The notes under the pieces are model-generated. The model ran no database searches. It saw nothing but the letters and a program-made list of their open reading frames with translations, and was not told the origin of the DNA. Made by a program: the position numbers and the translations under genes. Below are positions 17,511 through 27,397 of a stretch of DNA of 60,570 bases, in pieces. Source of the DNA: Nocardiopsis flavescens. GTDB lineage: Bacteria > Actinomycetota > Actinomycetes > Streptosporangiales > Streptosporangiaceae. Where the stretch lies: the NCBI RefSeq assembly GCF_900141985.1, contig NZ_FQZK01000028.1, positions 1 through 60,570 on the forward strand, read 5' to 3'. Position 1 is the first letter of the stretch, and each line of letters starts with the position of its first letter.

Positions 17511-17636
17511 CGCCCCGCGCGGCTGAACCCAGGACCGGGATCGGCACGGACGGGGCGCGTCCGGACACGGGCCGGGCCGGGCGGCCGTCACCCGGCGGCG
17601 CGGCAGGAATGAAGAGCACCTCCAAGGAGAGTTGAA

Positions 17637-18014
17637 GTGAGCGTTCCCAAGGAGCTGGGTTACACCGCCGAACACGAGTGGGTCTCGGTCCGGGACGGGG
17701 TGGCCACGGTCGGCATCACGGCGTTCGCCGCCGAGTCGCTGGGCGACATCGTCTACGTCGAGGCCCCCGCCGTGGGGACCGCGGTGACCGCGGGGCAGAC
17801 CTGCGGCGAGGTGGAGTCCACCAAGTCCGTCAGCGACATCTACTCCCCCGTCGACGGCGAGGTCGTCGAGGTCAACGCGGACCTCGAAGGGGAGCCGGAG
17901 TCCGTCAACTCCGACCCCTACGGCGCCTGGCTGTTCCGGGTGCGCCTGTCCGGGGAACCCGGCGAACTGCTCTCCGCGCAGGAGTACACCAAGCTGACCG
18001 AAGGCGAGGACTGA
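17637..18014 (+). CDS. gcvH: Glycine cleavage system H protein
   Basis: 125 residues, the lipoyl carrier protein of the glycine cleavage system. The lipoylated Lys lies in GEVESTKSVSDIYSPV, preceded by the usual YTAEHEWV N-terminus and followed by the VNSDPYGAWLFRV block. GTG start with an AAGGAGAGTT ribosome site. It lies 158 bases after gcvT, beyond a hairpin, and 6 bases before glyA, so it is probably co-expressed with glyA. Confidence 0.96.
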   Translation: MSVPKELGYTAEHEWVSVRDGVATVGITAFAAESLGDIVYVEAPAVGTAVTAGQTCGEVESTKSVSDIYSPVDGEVVEVNADLEGEPESVNSDPYGAWLFRVRLSGEPGELLSAQEYTKLTEGED

Positions 18015-18020
18015 CCCCCG

Positions 18021-19289
<1,269 letters not shown>

Positions 19290-19294
19290 GACCC

Positions 19295-19326
19295 CGCCGT
19301 GCGGGGCCGCCGCGCCCCGCACGGCG
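19295..19326 (+). terminator. Terminator-like hairpin after glyA
   Basis: CGCCGTGCGGGGC pairs with GCCCCGCACGGCG, a perfect 13-bp stem with a CGCCGC loop, starting 5 bases after the glyA stop. It may attenuate read-through into sdaA 47 bases further on. Confidence 0.6.
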
Positions 19327-19372
19327 TCCGTCCGGCAGTGGCGGCCCTGTGCTCGACGAGGAGGACAGACCC

Positions 19373-20785
<1,413 letters not shown>

Positions 20786-20815
20786 CGGCCCGGGAGAGAA
20801 GGCGTTAACAAAAGC

Positions 20816-20831
20816 GCGCACTGGAGTGCGC
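20816..20831. promoter_or_regulatory. Palindromic operator candidate before the HEPN-methylase cassette
   Basis: GCGCACT-GG-AGTGCGC is a perfect 7-bp inverted repeat lying 30 bases after the sdaA stop and directly touching a promoter-like -35 box. It could be an operator controlling the cassette, or part of an sdaA terminator. The HTH-bearing methylase is one possible regulator, as modification methylases sometimes autoregulate. Confidence 0.45.
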
Positions 20832-20860
20832 TTGCGGGATACGAGAGCCGTGTGTACCGT
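20832..20860 (+). promoter_or_regulatory. Putative promoter of the HEPN-methylase cassette
   Basis: TTGCGG (20832-20837) and TACCGT (20855-20860) are spaced by exactly 17 bases, a reasonable SigA-type promoter for an actinomycete. The 5' leader to the HEPN start would be about 190 bases, in which I see no credible gene; a proline- and arginine-rich 61-codon frame at 20860-21045 looks like chance. Confidence 0.4.
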
Positions 20861-21058
20861 TGTTCTTGAAAGACGGTGCATCCGGCCGCGTTCGCGATGA
20901 GCCGGTCGTCGGGGTCCTGGCGGTACCACCCCGGGCAAAGCCGTGCCCCGGGTGGCGTGCTGAGCAGAGGCGAACCCGGGGCTTACACAGGCAACGATAT
21001 CAAACGTCTCCGTCCCATGTCCTCTCGCGCCCCCGGCCGAGATAGAACGAAGGTCATC

Positions 21059-21709
21059 GTGAGCACCGGCATCCCGGCGTGGATGGTCTCCGCCTACTCC
21101 TCCCCCCGCCTCGCGCCCTATCTCCGGCACAGCGGCGGCGACGCGGTTCGGGCGGTCAATCTGTACCACTGGAATGTCATGGTCTCGGCCGCCTTCTACG
21201 GCCCGCTCCACACGTTCGAACTGGCCTTGCGCAACTCTCTCCACAGTCACTTGAGCACGCACTTCGAGCAGGGGGACTGGTGGGACCGGGCACCGCTGGA
21301 CAGCGAGGGCCAACGCCTCGTGCGCCAGGCGAAGGCCCGCTGCCACCGTTCTGCCGGGACGGACGACATCGTCACCGAGCTGTCTTTGGGCTTCTGGTCC
21401 TCCCTGGTCGCTCGCAGGTACGACCGCGACCTCTGGGTTCCCGTCCTCCACCGGGCGTTCCCCGGTTACCGAGGACCGCGCCGGGTCCTCCAGGACCGGC
21501 TCTACTCCCTGCGGTTGCTGCGCAACCGCATCATGCACCACGAGCCGATCCACCACCGCCACCTGGAGGCGGACCACGCCAAGCTCTACCTCGTACTCTC
21601 GTACATCAGCCCCGAGATCGCCTCGGGCATCAAGCCCTTTGACCGTGTCCCCGAAGTGCTCCTGGTCAAGGACCAGATGTGCCGGGGAGACCTTCCACCG
21701 AGCTTCTGA
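21059..21709 (+). CDS. HEPN-domain Abi-like protein
   Basis: 216 residues resembling Abi_2/AbiF-type proteins: a mostly helical protein with NLYHWNVMVSAAFYGPLH and FELALRNSLHSHL in the N-terminal half. A C-terminal HEPN motif R155-N-R-I-M-H160 sits inside LRLLRNRIMHHEPIHHRHL. HEPN proteins with R-x4-6-H are metal-independent RNases, often toxins or abortive-infection effectors. GTG start with GAAGGTC before it; an ATG at 21017 is in frame. The methylase gene follows 12 bases on, indicating an operon. Base composition is lower in GC than the flanks. RNase activity is inferred from the motif. Confidence 0.8.
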   Translation: MSTGIPAWMVSAYSSPRLAPYLRHSGGDAVRAVNLYHWNVMVSAAFYGPLHTFELALRNSLHSHLSTHFEQGDWWDRAPLDSEGQRLVRQAKARCHRSAGTDDIVTELSLGFWSSLVARRYDRDLWVPVLHRAFPGYRGPRRVLQDRLYSLRLLRNRIMHHEPIHHRHLEADHAKLYLVLSYISPEIASGIKPFDRVPEVLLVKDQMCRGDLPPSF

Positions 21710-21721
21710 GAAAGGAGCACC

Positions 21722-23380
21722 GTGGCCGGAAACGCTCCGAGCCTCGTGTCACGCGCGCAGCTCGCCAGGTACGCCGGGGTCAGCCGCGCCGCGGTCACCA
21801 ACTGGCACAAGCGAGGTCCCGACTTCCCCGAACCGGCGGACACCGAACGGGAGCTGTTCGACCTCGACCAGGTCACCGCCTGGCTGTCCTCACGCGCCGT
21901 CCCCGCCAATGCCCGCCGGCCCCACGAGCCCGCAGGCACCACATACGCCGACCGCGTGCGCGCCCACGCAGGAGATCGTGCGGCGGAAAAGCCACCACAC
22001 TCGTCCCGAAGCGACGTGGCTGCCATCGACAGTGCCCTCCTCCGCCTGCTGGACGACCTCCGGGGAGTATCCGCGCCCGGCGAGGCCGCGTTTCTTCTCT
22101 CGATAATGGTCTTCCTTCGCTCTGCGCACCCCGACCACTGGGATGTCCTGCGCGAACGGATCCATCACGGCACCGCAGACGGATCCGTGTTCGCCACGGA
22201 CTTCGCCGACATCCTTCCGCCCTTCACCTCCGAGGCTTTTCGCGGGCTGGGAGCCGGCACACTCCGCAGGGTTGTTCACGGAGTCGATGAGATCGACGTT
22301 CAGCACCGGGGACAAGAGACACTGCTGACTGCTTTCAACCGTGCCCTCGCCTTCCTCGAGAAAGACGCGGTATCGCGTCATACGGATCTGAGTACCCCGG
22401 AACCAGTGGTGCGCACGCTGGTGAACCTTCTCGCATCCGACCGCTCCTTCGAGAGCGTGTACGACCCTTTCTGTCGGACGGGCGGCTTCCTCAGCGAGGC
22501 CGTGCAAGCGCGGCGGGGAACCGATCCGAAAAAGGATCCCAGGGTCAGCGGTGCCGTTCTCAACGAGCGGGTGTTCGCCGTCGCCTCTATGAACATGCAG
22601 ATGCACGGCATCGAGGCCGACCTCGGGCGCGGCCCTGGACTCCCCTGGGACGACGGCCGTGCGGACGGAGCCGCAGATCTCATCCTTGCCAATCCGCCGT
22701 TCAACATGAGCCACCTCCCTGCGGGGAATCCCACCCGGGAGAGTTTTCGCTACGGCGAACCGCCCAAAGAGAACGCGAACTTCCGCTGGCTCCAATATGT
22801 GATCGACCGACTGTCCCCGAACGGCAGGGCGGGGGTGGTGATGGCCAACGGTGCATCGAGCTCGGCCAACGCCAAGGAGGCCGCGATCAGGGCGAACATG
22901 GTCGAGGACGGCGCTGTGGAGTGTCTCATAACCCTGCCCGATCGCCTCTTCCAGCACACCGCCATCCCCGTGACCCTGTGGATACTCAAGGCTCCGACGG
23001 GCAGATGCGGGGAGATCCTTTTCATTGACGCCCATGGGCTCGGGAGCATGACCTCTCGAACGACCCGCACCCTTCGGAAGGAGGACACAGAGCTCATCCG
23101 GAGCACCTACGACGGATGGCGTACCGGAAAGCGACACGACTTCGCGAAGAAGGCGGCGAACATCAGTCGCGTCGCGACGATCCATGAGATCCGCGACAAG
23201 CGGTATTCACTCCGCCCGTCGATGTACGTGTCCGGCAGCAAGCCGCACACCGACATGGCTGAGCAGAAGGCTCACATCACATCGCTCATCCAGCGCCTGG
23301 ACTCGCTGTGCGGGCAGATCCCTCTGGTCGAGGCCAGGACCGACCAGGTGATCAGGGAGGCACAGAGATGGATTCCCTGA
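21722..23380 (+). CDS. HTH-fused N6-adenine DNA methylase (HsdM type)
   Basis: 552 residues from a GTG with an AAAGGAG site. The N-terminal HTH of about residues 8-60 has LARYAGVSRAAVTNWHKRG and FDLDQVTAWL. A helical region follows, then an HsdM-like methylase domain with SAM motif I VYDPFCRTGGFL (about 246-256) and catalytic motif IV LILANPPFN (about 322). Motif I has Arg where HsdM usually has Gly (DPxCGTGG). Such HTH-methylase fusions occur in actinomycetes. The 3' end overlaps the specificity gene by 13 bases. No HsdR follows. Likely it methylates a site chosen by the small S subunit. Confidence 0.88.
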   Translation: MAGNAPSLVSRAQLARYAGVSRAAVTNWHKRGPDFPEPADTERELFDLDQVTAWLSSRAVPANARRPHEPAGTTYADRVRAHAGDRAAEKPPHSSRSDVAAIDSALLRLLDDLRGVSAPGEAAFLLSIMVFLRSAHPDHWDVLRERIHHGTADGSVFATDFADILPPFTSEAFRGLGAGTLRRVVHGVDEIDVQHRGQETLLTAFNRALAFLEKDAVSRHTDLSTPEPVVRTLVNLLASDRSFESVYDPFCRTGGFLSEAVQARRGTDPKKDPRVSGAVLNERVFAVASMNMQMHGIEADLGRGPGLPWDDGRADGAADLILANPPFNMSHLPAGNPTRESFRYGEPPKENANFRWLQYVIDRLSPNGRAGVVMANGASSSANAKEAAIRANMVEDGAVECLITLPDRLFQHTAIPVTLWILKAPTGRCGEILFIDAHGLGSMTSRTTRTLRKEDTELIRSTYDGWRTGKRHDFAKKAANISRVATIHEIRDKRYSLRPSMYVSGSKPHTDMAEQKAHITSLIQRLDSLCGQIPLVEARTDQVIREAQRWIP

Positions 23381-24006
23381 CCGGACACCTGGCCGCCGGC
23401 TGGAGTGAGCTCCGGTTGGATGAGGTGTGCCAGATCCAGCCGGGTCCCTCCGGTGCGAGTGCACCCTCCCGGGAGTTCAGCACACAGGGGACACCGCTGG
23501 TCAGACCGGGGGATATCGCCGACCGCCGGGTGTCGGACACCGACCTGGTCCGCGTCACCGACACCGTGGCCGAGCGGTTGCATCGCTACCGGCTCCGCGA
23601 GGGCGACATCGTAGGCACGAGGACCGGAACACTCGGTAAGTTCGCCCGCATCGACCGGGAGCAGCACCACTGGCTGTACAGCACCCAGCTCTTTCGCCTG
23701 CGCCCGTCCTCTCGCATCGATGCCGAATACCTGGTGCATTACCTGGGACTACCGGTGGTCGGGGATTGGATCGACAGACACTCCTCCGGAAGCACGGTCC
23801 GTTCGATCACGGTGAACACGCTGCGGTCGCTCCCCACTGTGGTGCCGCCCCTCGAAGACCAGCGAGCGATCGGAAGCTCGCTGCGGGCCCTGGACGACAA
23901 GGCCGGACTGCACGCCGAGATCAGCCGGACCGCGAGCGAACTGCACGACGCTCTCGCTCCCGTGCTGTTCTCCGGTCGAGTGTCCGTATCCGCCGAAGCG
24001 CCCTAG
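23368..24006 (+). CDS. Half-size HsdS specificity subunit (single TRD)
   Basis: 212 residues, half a normal HsdS (about 400). One target-recognition domain (LDEVCQIQPGPSG at its start, FRLRPSSRIDAEYLVHYLG near its end) is followed by one conserved helical arm (PPLEDQRAIGSSLRALDDKA). Half-S subunits can dimerise and then recognise a palindromic bipartite site. The ATG lies inside the methylase gene (13-base overlap), so translation is coupled. The next gene is convergent, so the operon ends here without a restriction subunit. Confidence 0.85.
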   Translation: MDSLTGHLAAGWSELRLDEVCQIQPGPSGASAPSREFSTQGTPLVRPGDIADRRVSDTDLVRVTDTVAERLHRYRLREGDIVGTRTGTLGKFARIDREQHHWLYSTQLFRLRPSSRIDAEYLVHYLGLPVVGDWIDRHSSGSTVRSITVNTLRSLPTVVPPLEDQRAIGSSLRALDDKAGLHAEISRTASELHDALAPVLFSGRVSVSAEAP

Positions 24007-24080
24007 TACCCGAAAGCGGTGCCGCCCATCGCCGAACCGATGGGAGCGACCAGCGCCCTGGAGATGTCAGCGGTCTCCCC

Positions 24081-24107
24081 GGGCGCCCGGTGCGGTGCCG
24101 GGCGCCC
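24081..24107. terminator. Hairpin between convergent HsdS-like and VOC genes
   Basis: GGGCGCCCGG pairs perfectly with CCGGGCGCCC around a seven-base loop. It lies 75 bases after the specificity-subunit stop and 8 bases beyond the VOC stop, so it can serve both strands. Confidence 0.6.
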
Positions 24108-24115
24108 CGTCCGCA

Positions 24116-24517
24116 TCAGGCCGGGGGCGCGCTCATGTGGATGACCTCCCAGAGGTGGTCGTCGAGGTCGGCGAAGCTGCGCGAATACATGAAGCCGTCG
24201 TCGACCGACCCCTTGTCATGGGCCCGGGCGCCCGCGGCCAGCGCCCCGTCCACCAGCCGGTCGACCTCCTCGCGGGACTCCACGCCCACGCTCACGATCG
24301 CCTCCGCGCCCTGGGCGGGGTCGGCCACCCCCCGGGGCGAGAAGCCCTCGAAGAAGGGGCGGGCCAGCAGCAGGACGAACGCGTTCTCGTTGACGAGCAT
24401 CGAGGTGCCGTTCTCGTCGGAGAAGTCCGGGTCGAACTCGAAGCCCAGTCCGCCGAAGAACGCTCGGGAGGCCTCGATGGAGGCCACGGGCAGGTTCACG
24501 ATCAGCTGTTTGGTCAT
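24116..24517 (-). CDS. VOC (glyoxalase/bleomycin-resistance fold) protein
   Basis: 133 residues with the paired beta-alpha-beta-beta-beta modules of the VOC superfamily: LIVNLPVASIEASRAFFGGLGFEF at the start and FADLDDHLWEVIHMS at the end. The closest subgroup is the YtgF/lactoylglutathione-lyase-like set (MTKQLIVNLPV). The C-terminal Glu of LWEVIHM is a usual metal ligand. Catalytic role unknown. The ATG lacks a clear ribosome site. It is monocistronic and convergent with the HEPN-methylase cassette. Confidence 0.85.
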   Translation of the reverse strand: MTKQLIVNLPVASIEASRAFFGGLGFEFDPDFSDENGTSMLVNENAFVLLLARPFFEGFSPRGVADPAQGAEAIVSVGVESREEVDRLVDGALAAGARAHDKGSVDDGFMYSRSFADLDDHLWEVIHMSAPPA

Positions 24518-24571
24518 GTGGCGAAGGTAACAACCGGCTACGACCTTCGGACCCCGACCCGCCCGGCGTGG

Positions 24572-24621
24572 CGGACGCGGGAGCGCCCCGCCCCTCGGAG
24601 GGCGGGGCGCTCCCGTGTCCG
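24572..24621 (-). terminator. Terminator of the csbD-Asp23-amaP operon
   Basis: A 22-bp stem (CGGAC-G-CGGGAGCGCCCCGCCC with its complement, one G-T wobble) with a six-base loop ends right at the stop codon of the last operon gene on the minus strand. It is GC-rich without a T-run. Confidence 0.7.
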
Positions 24622-25212
24622 TCAGGCGAGGCTGCGGCGGGGGTTCTTGGCCGGGGCGGTCATGGACATGCGCACCACGGCGGGCACGCTCTCCAGCTCC
24701 AGCGAGCGGCGCAGGTTGGCCAGGGCCTCCGAGCGCACCCGCCGCCACACCCCGGCGACGTCGGCGTCGTCCTCCAGCGTCAGCGCCAGCCGCAGGTGCG
24801 GCTCCTCGGCGGACTCCGTGAGCCGGGCCCGCGCCCGGCGCACGCCCGGGTAGTCGGAGACCTCCTGCTCCAGGGCGCCGCGCGCGGCGTTCTCGGACAT
24901 CTCGACCCGGCCCTCGGGCCCGCGCTCCAGCACCAGGCGCCCCACGGTGTCGTTGAGCCCCTGGGCCAGCAGCCAGCGCAGCGCCAGGAACGCGGCGACG
25001 AACGCCAGGGCGACCACCGCGTACGGTACCCAGGGCGCCGCCAGGAGGTCGCGGACGGCACCGTTCATCAGGGCGCCCCCCGCCACGCGCGGGCCGAACA
25101 GCCCCCGCCCGGCCGCGAACGCCGCGGCTCCCGCCGCCAGCAGGAGGATCCCCACCAGCAGCAGTCCCTGCCGGTTGCCCCGCGCCGACCTGCGGGCCCT
25201 GTTCCTTGCCAT
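24622..25212 (-). CDS. AmaP-like alkaline-shock membrane anchor protein
   Basis: 196 residues with a basic N-tail and two membrane helices (about 16-36, LLLVGILLLAAGAAAFAAG; and about 62-82, VPYAVVALAFVAAFLALRWLL). A cytoplasmic C-terminal domain resembles the Asp23-like region of AmaP proteins. AmaP anchors Asp23 at the membrane in firmicutes. It starts 2 bases after the DUF6286 stop with GGAGGGG inside that gene, so translation is coupled. Last gene of the stress operon. Confidence 0.75.
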   Translation of the reverse strand: MARNRARRSARGNRQGLLLVGILLLAAGAAAFAAGRGLFGPRVAGGALMNGAVRDLLAAPWVPYAVVALAFVAAFLALRWLLAQGLNDTVGRLVLERGPEGRVEMSENAARGALEQEVSDYPGVRRARARLTESAEEPHLRLALTLEDDADVAGVWRRVRSEALANLRRSLELESVPAVVRMSMTAPAKNPRRSLA

Positions 25213-25214
25213 GG

Positions 25215-25820
25215 TCACCCCTCCGCGTAACGGACGTGGGTGGCGATCCGCAGACTGCGCAGCGGCGCCAACTCCTCCAGCCGCCGCTCCACGGCGGCGG
25301 TCACCTCCGACGGCAGCTCCGGCGCCTCGCGCATCCCGGTGCGCACCTGCACCCTGATGCGGCTGCCCCGCACGTGCACACCGACGTGGTCGACGCCGTC
25401 GACGTCCTGGGCCGCGGCGGCCACCGCGCGGCGCAGGGCGCTGCGGGTCATGCCCACGACCAGCGCCGGGTCGTCGGTGCGCAGCGCGGTCCAGTGCCCG
25501 CGCCCGGGCGCCAGCGCGGCCGCGATCAGGACGAGCCCGATCAGGGCCAGCAGCGCCGAGGCGATCTGCACGGACGGCTGCGACCAGGTGGTGGCCTGGG
25601 CGTACTCCGCGGCGGAGCCCACGGGGAACAGCCCCAGCGGACTGCCCGCCAGCGCGGCGATGACCTCGGCCGCGGCGACGACCGCGACGATGAGGATCAC
25701 GAACCCGGTGATCACCGCGGGCCATGACCGGCGCGGGCGGAACGTGTGGACGGCCACTCTCCTGGCCTCCCGGTCGACCCCCTGGTCGGGACGGCCGAGC
25801 ACCTCTTCCACGGTGGTCAT
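25215..25820 (-). CDS. DUF6286 membrane protein
   Basis: 201 residues. Two hydrophobic helices (about 36-58, WPAVITGFVILIVAVVAAAEVI; and about 83-103, IASALLALIGLVLIAAALAPG) precede a C-terminal domain of about 90 residues with VDHVGVHVRGSRIRVQVRT, reminiscent of Asp23/AmaP beta-strands. DUF6286 proteins sit in Asp23 operons of actinomycetes; the function is unknown. ATG with TAGGAG site at 5 bases. Confidence 0.75.
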   Translation of the reverse strand: MTTVEEVLGRPDQGVDREARRVAVHTFRPRRSWPAVITGFVILIVAVVAAAEVIAALAGSPLGLFPVGSAAEYAQATTWSQPSVQIASALLALIGLVLIAAALAPGRGHWTALRTDDPALVVGMTRSALRRAVAAAAQDVDGVDHVGVHVRGSRIRVQVRTGMREAPELPSEVTAAVERRLEELAPLRSLRIATHVRYAEG

Positions 25821-25905
25821 CACAACTCCTAGCACGGCGGCCCCCGACCGGGCCGGGGAGGCGGACCTCCCCGGCCCGCCGTCGCGGAGCGGTGGAACGG
25901 TGCGT

Positions 25906-26277
25906 TCAGCGCACCGTTTCGGCGATCTCGATGTCGATGTGGTGGACCTGCTTGCCGGTGGTGTGCTCCACCCGCTCCCGGACCCGGGAGCGGACGAGCC
26001 CGGCGATCCGCCGCACGGGCTCGGGGTAGTCCACGCAGATCCGCAGACTCAGCAGGACGACCTCCCCGCTGATCCGGGCGCGTGCCGCCCGGCCCCGGCC
26101 CGGCACCCGCGCGCCGGCGACCTCGCCCGCGGCGCGGACGGCGGTCTTCTCGATGACCCCGCTGTCGATGTCCGTGCGCCCGCCGGGATCGCGCGGGTGC
26201 CCGGGTCCGGTCCGTTCCCCCGGAGCGGAGGTGCTCTCCCGCTGCCGGGGGACGTCGTGGGTACGTGTTCCGGTCAC
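25906..26277 (-). CDS. Asp23/Gls24 family envelope stress protein
   Basis: 123 residues starting at a GTG, the first in-frame start after the preceding stop. The N-terminal 35 residues are polar and disordered-looking. The core (VIEKTAVRAAGEVAGARV, then VVLLSLRICVDYPEPVRRIAGLVRSRV, then GKQVHHIDIEI) is the Asp23 fold. It is one of three Asp23-like proteins in this operon. No clear ribosome site precedes the GTG, so a later start cannot be excluded. Role: envelope or alkaline stress, inferred from the family. Confidence 0.75.
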   Translation of the reverse strand: MTGTRTHDVPRQRESTSAPGERTGPGHPRDPGGRTDIDSGVIEKTAVRAAGEVAGARVPGRGRAARARISGEVVLLSLRICVDYPEPVRRIAGLVRSRVRERVEHTTGKQVHHIDIEIAETVR

Positions 26278-26288
26278 GGCCGCGCCCG

Positions 26289-26462
26289 TCAGGCCGAACG
26301 CCGCGAGAACATCTCGCTCAGGTCGATGTCGCCCTCCATGGCCCGGCCCGCGACGAATCCGACCAGGCCGAGGACCAGCACGAGCGCGAAGGCCGTGAAG
26401 CCGCCGAACGCACCCGCCAACCCCAGCACCGTCCCGTAGGACAGTCCGACTATGGGCCACAT
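26289..26462 (-). CDS. Small membrane protein, DUF2273-like
   Basis: 57 residues: a glycine-rich hydrophobic region (GLSYGTVLGLAGAFGGFTAF then ALVLVLGLVGFVAG) followed by a short polar tail (MEGDIDLSEMF). This is the pattern of the small DUF2273-type membrane protein found beside Asp23. I choose the ATG at 26462 with a GGGGGAGG site. Two earlier starts overlap the previous stop (ATG at 26489 and GTG at 26492) and would add 9 or 10 residues. Confidence 0.65.
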   Translation of the reverse strand: MWPIVGLSYGTVLGLAGAFGGFTAFALVLVLGLVGFVAGRAMEGDIDLSEMFSRRSA

Positions 26463-26488
26463 GGCCTCCCCCTTCTGTCCAGCGCTCA

Positions 26489-26815
26489 TCACGATCGCGG
26501 TCCTGTTCCGGTGCCCGCCGCCCCGGCGACCACGTCCTCCACGGAGATGTGGACGGCGCGGCCGCCGGCGAGCGGGGCGAGCTCCCTGCGGAGCCCGCCC
26601 GCGATCTCGGGCAGCGGTCGCCCGAAGTGGACCACGACGCCGACCTCGACGGAGTCCGCCCGCACCGCCACCCCCCGGACCCGGCCGCCCGGAACGGGGG
26701 TGGACAGTGTCCCGAACGCCCCCGCGGACAGGTCGGCCACGTCCCGGGAGCGCAGTGCCGCCCCGGCCACCCGCCGGGCGATGTCCCCCGGCTCGTCGAC
26801 GCCGTCCACCGTCAC
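26489..26815 (-). CDS. Asp23-like protein, diverged
   Basis: 108 residues. The central strand pattern (VRGVAVRADSVEVGVVVHFG, then LPEIAGGLRRELAPLAGGRAVHISVEDV) matches the second half of the Asp23 fold, while the first half is shortened. Its GTG overlaps the stop of the preceding Asp23 gene by four bases (GTGA), and its own stop overlaps the next start region, so the operon is tightly coupled. Function unknown beyond the family. Confidence 0.65.
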   Translation of the reverse strand: MTVDGVDEPGDIARRVAGAALRSRDVADLSAGAFGTLSTPVPGGRVRGVAVRADSVEVGVVVHFGRPLPEIAGGLRRELAPLAGGRAVHISVEDVVAGAAGTGTGPRS

Positions 26816-27336
26816 CGGACCCGGGGTGCGGCGTCCGCGTCGCCGTCGTCGCCGTCGTCCTCGTCCGGCAGGTGGATGTCGTCCACCCGGACGTTGATCT
26901 CGGTGACCTCCAGGCCGGTCATCTTCTCGATGGCACCGGCGACGTTGCGGCGCACGGCCGCGGCGAGGTCTTGGATGGCGGTGCCGTACTCGACGACGAG
27001 GTCGATGTCGACGGCGGCCTGCCGCTCCCCGACCTCCACGGAGACGCCGCGCGCCACCGATCCCCTGTCGCCGCCGCCGGTGACGGCGTCCTTCACGGCG
27101 CCCATGGCGCGTGCGGCCCCGCCGCCCATGGTGTGCACGCCGCCGATCTCACGGGCGGCCATGCCCGCGATCTTGGCGACGACCCCGTCGGCGATGTGGG
27201 TGCTGCCGCCCCCGGTGGCGCCCTGGTCGCCGTCGCCGCGGGTGCTGGCGCTCTGGGCTCCGGTGCTCTGGGCTCCGCCGCGGCGGTCCGCCTCGCGGGC
27301 GCCCGGCACCGCGGCCTCGGTCCTGGTATCCGACAC
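26812..27336 (-). CDS. Asp23/Gls24 family envelope stress protein (long N-tail)
   Basis: 174 residues. The first 45 are glycine/serine-rich and disordered. The Asp23 core follows (IADGVVAKIAGMAAREIGGVHTMGGG, VSVEVGERQAAVDIDLVVEYG, LEVTEINVRVDDIHL). The tail is acidic (DEDDGDDGDAD). GTG start with AGGGGGA. It is the best-conserved of the Asp23 members here and follows csbD by 61 bases. Confidence 0.88.
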   Translation of the reverse strand: MSDTRTEAAVPGAREADRRGGAQSTGAQSASTRGDGDQGATGGGSTHIADGVVAKIAGMAAREIGGVHTMGGGAARAMGAVKDAVTGGGDRGSVARGVSVEVGERQAAVDIDLVVEYGTAIQDLAAAVRRNVAGAIEKMTGLEVTEINVRVDDIHLPDEDDGDDGDADAAPRVR

Positions 27337-27397
27337 TGGTCCCCCTACGCAGTGTGCAGACGAGCCCTCGCGGGCTCCGGTCGTGTGAACGGCGGTG

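Noticed and set aside
20816..20831. LexA (SOS) box before the HEPN cassette
   Set aside because: The actinobacterial box TCGAAC-N4-GTTCGA is not matched; the palindrome is GCGCACT-based.
20860..21045. 61-codon ORF in the leader of the HEPN gene
   Set aside because: Arg/Pro-rich composition without ribosome site or family likeness; probably untranslated leader.
21059..24006. Complete type I restriction-modification or BREX/DISARM locus
   Set aside because: No HsdR helicase-nuclease, PglZ, BrxC or DrmB genes; flanks are sdaA and a VOC protein.
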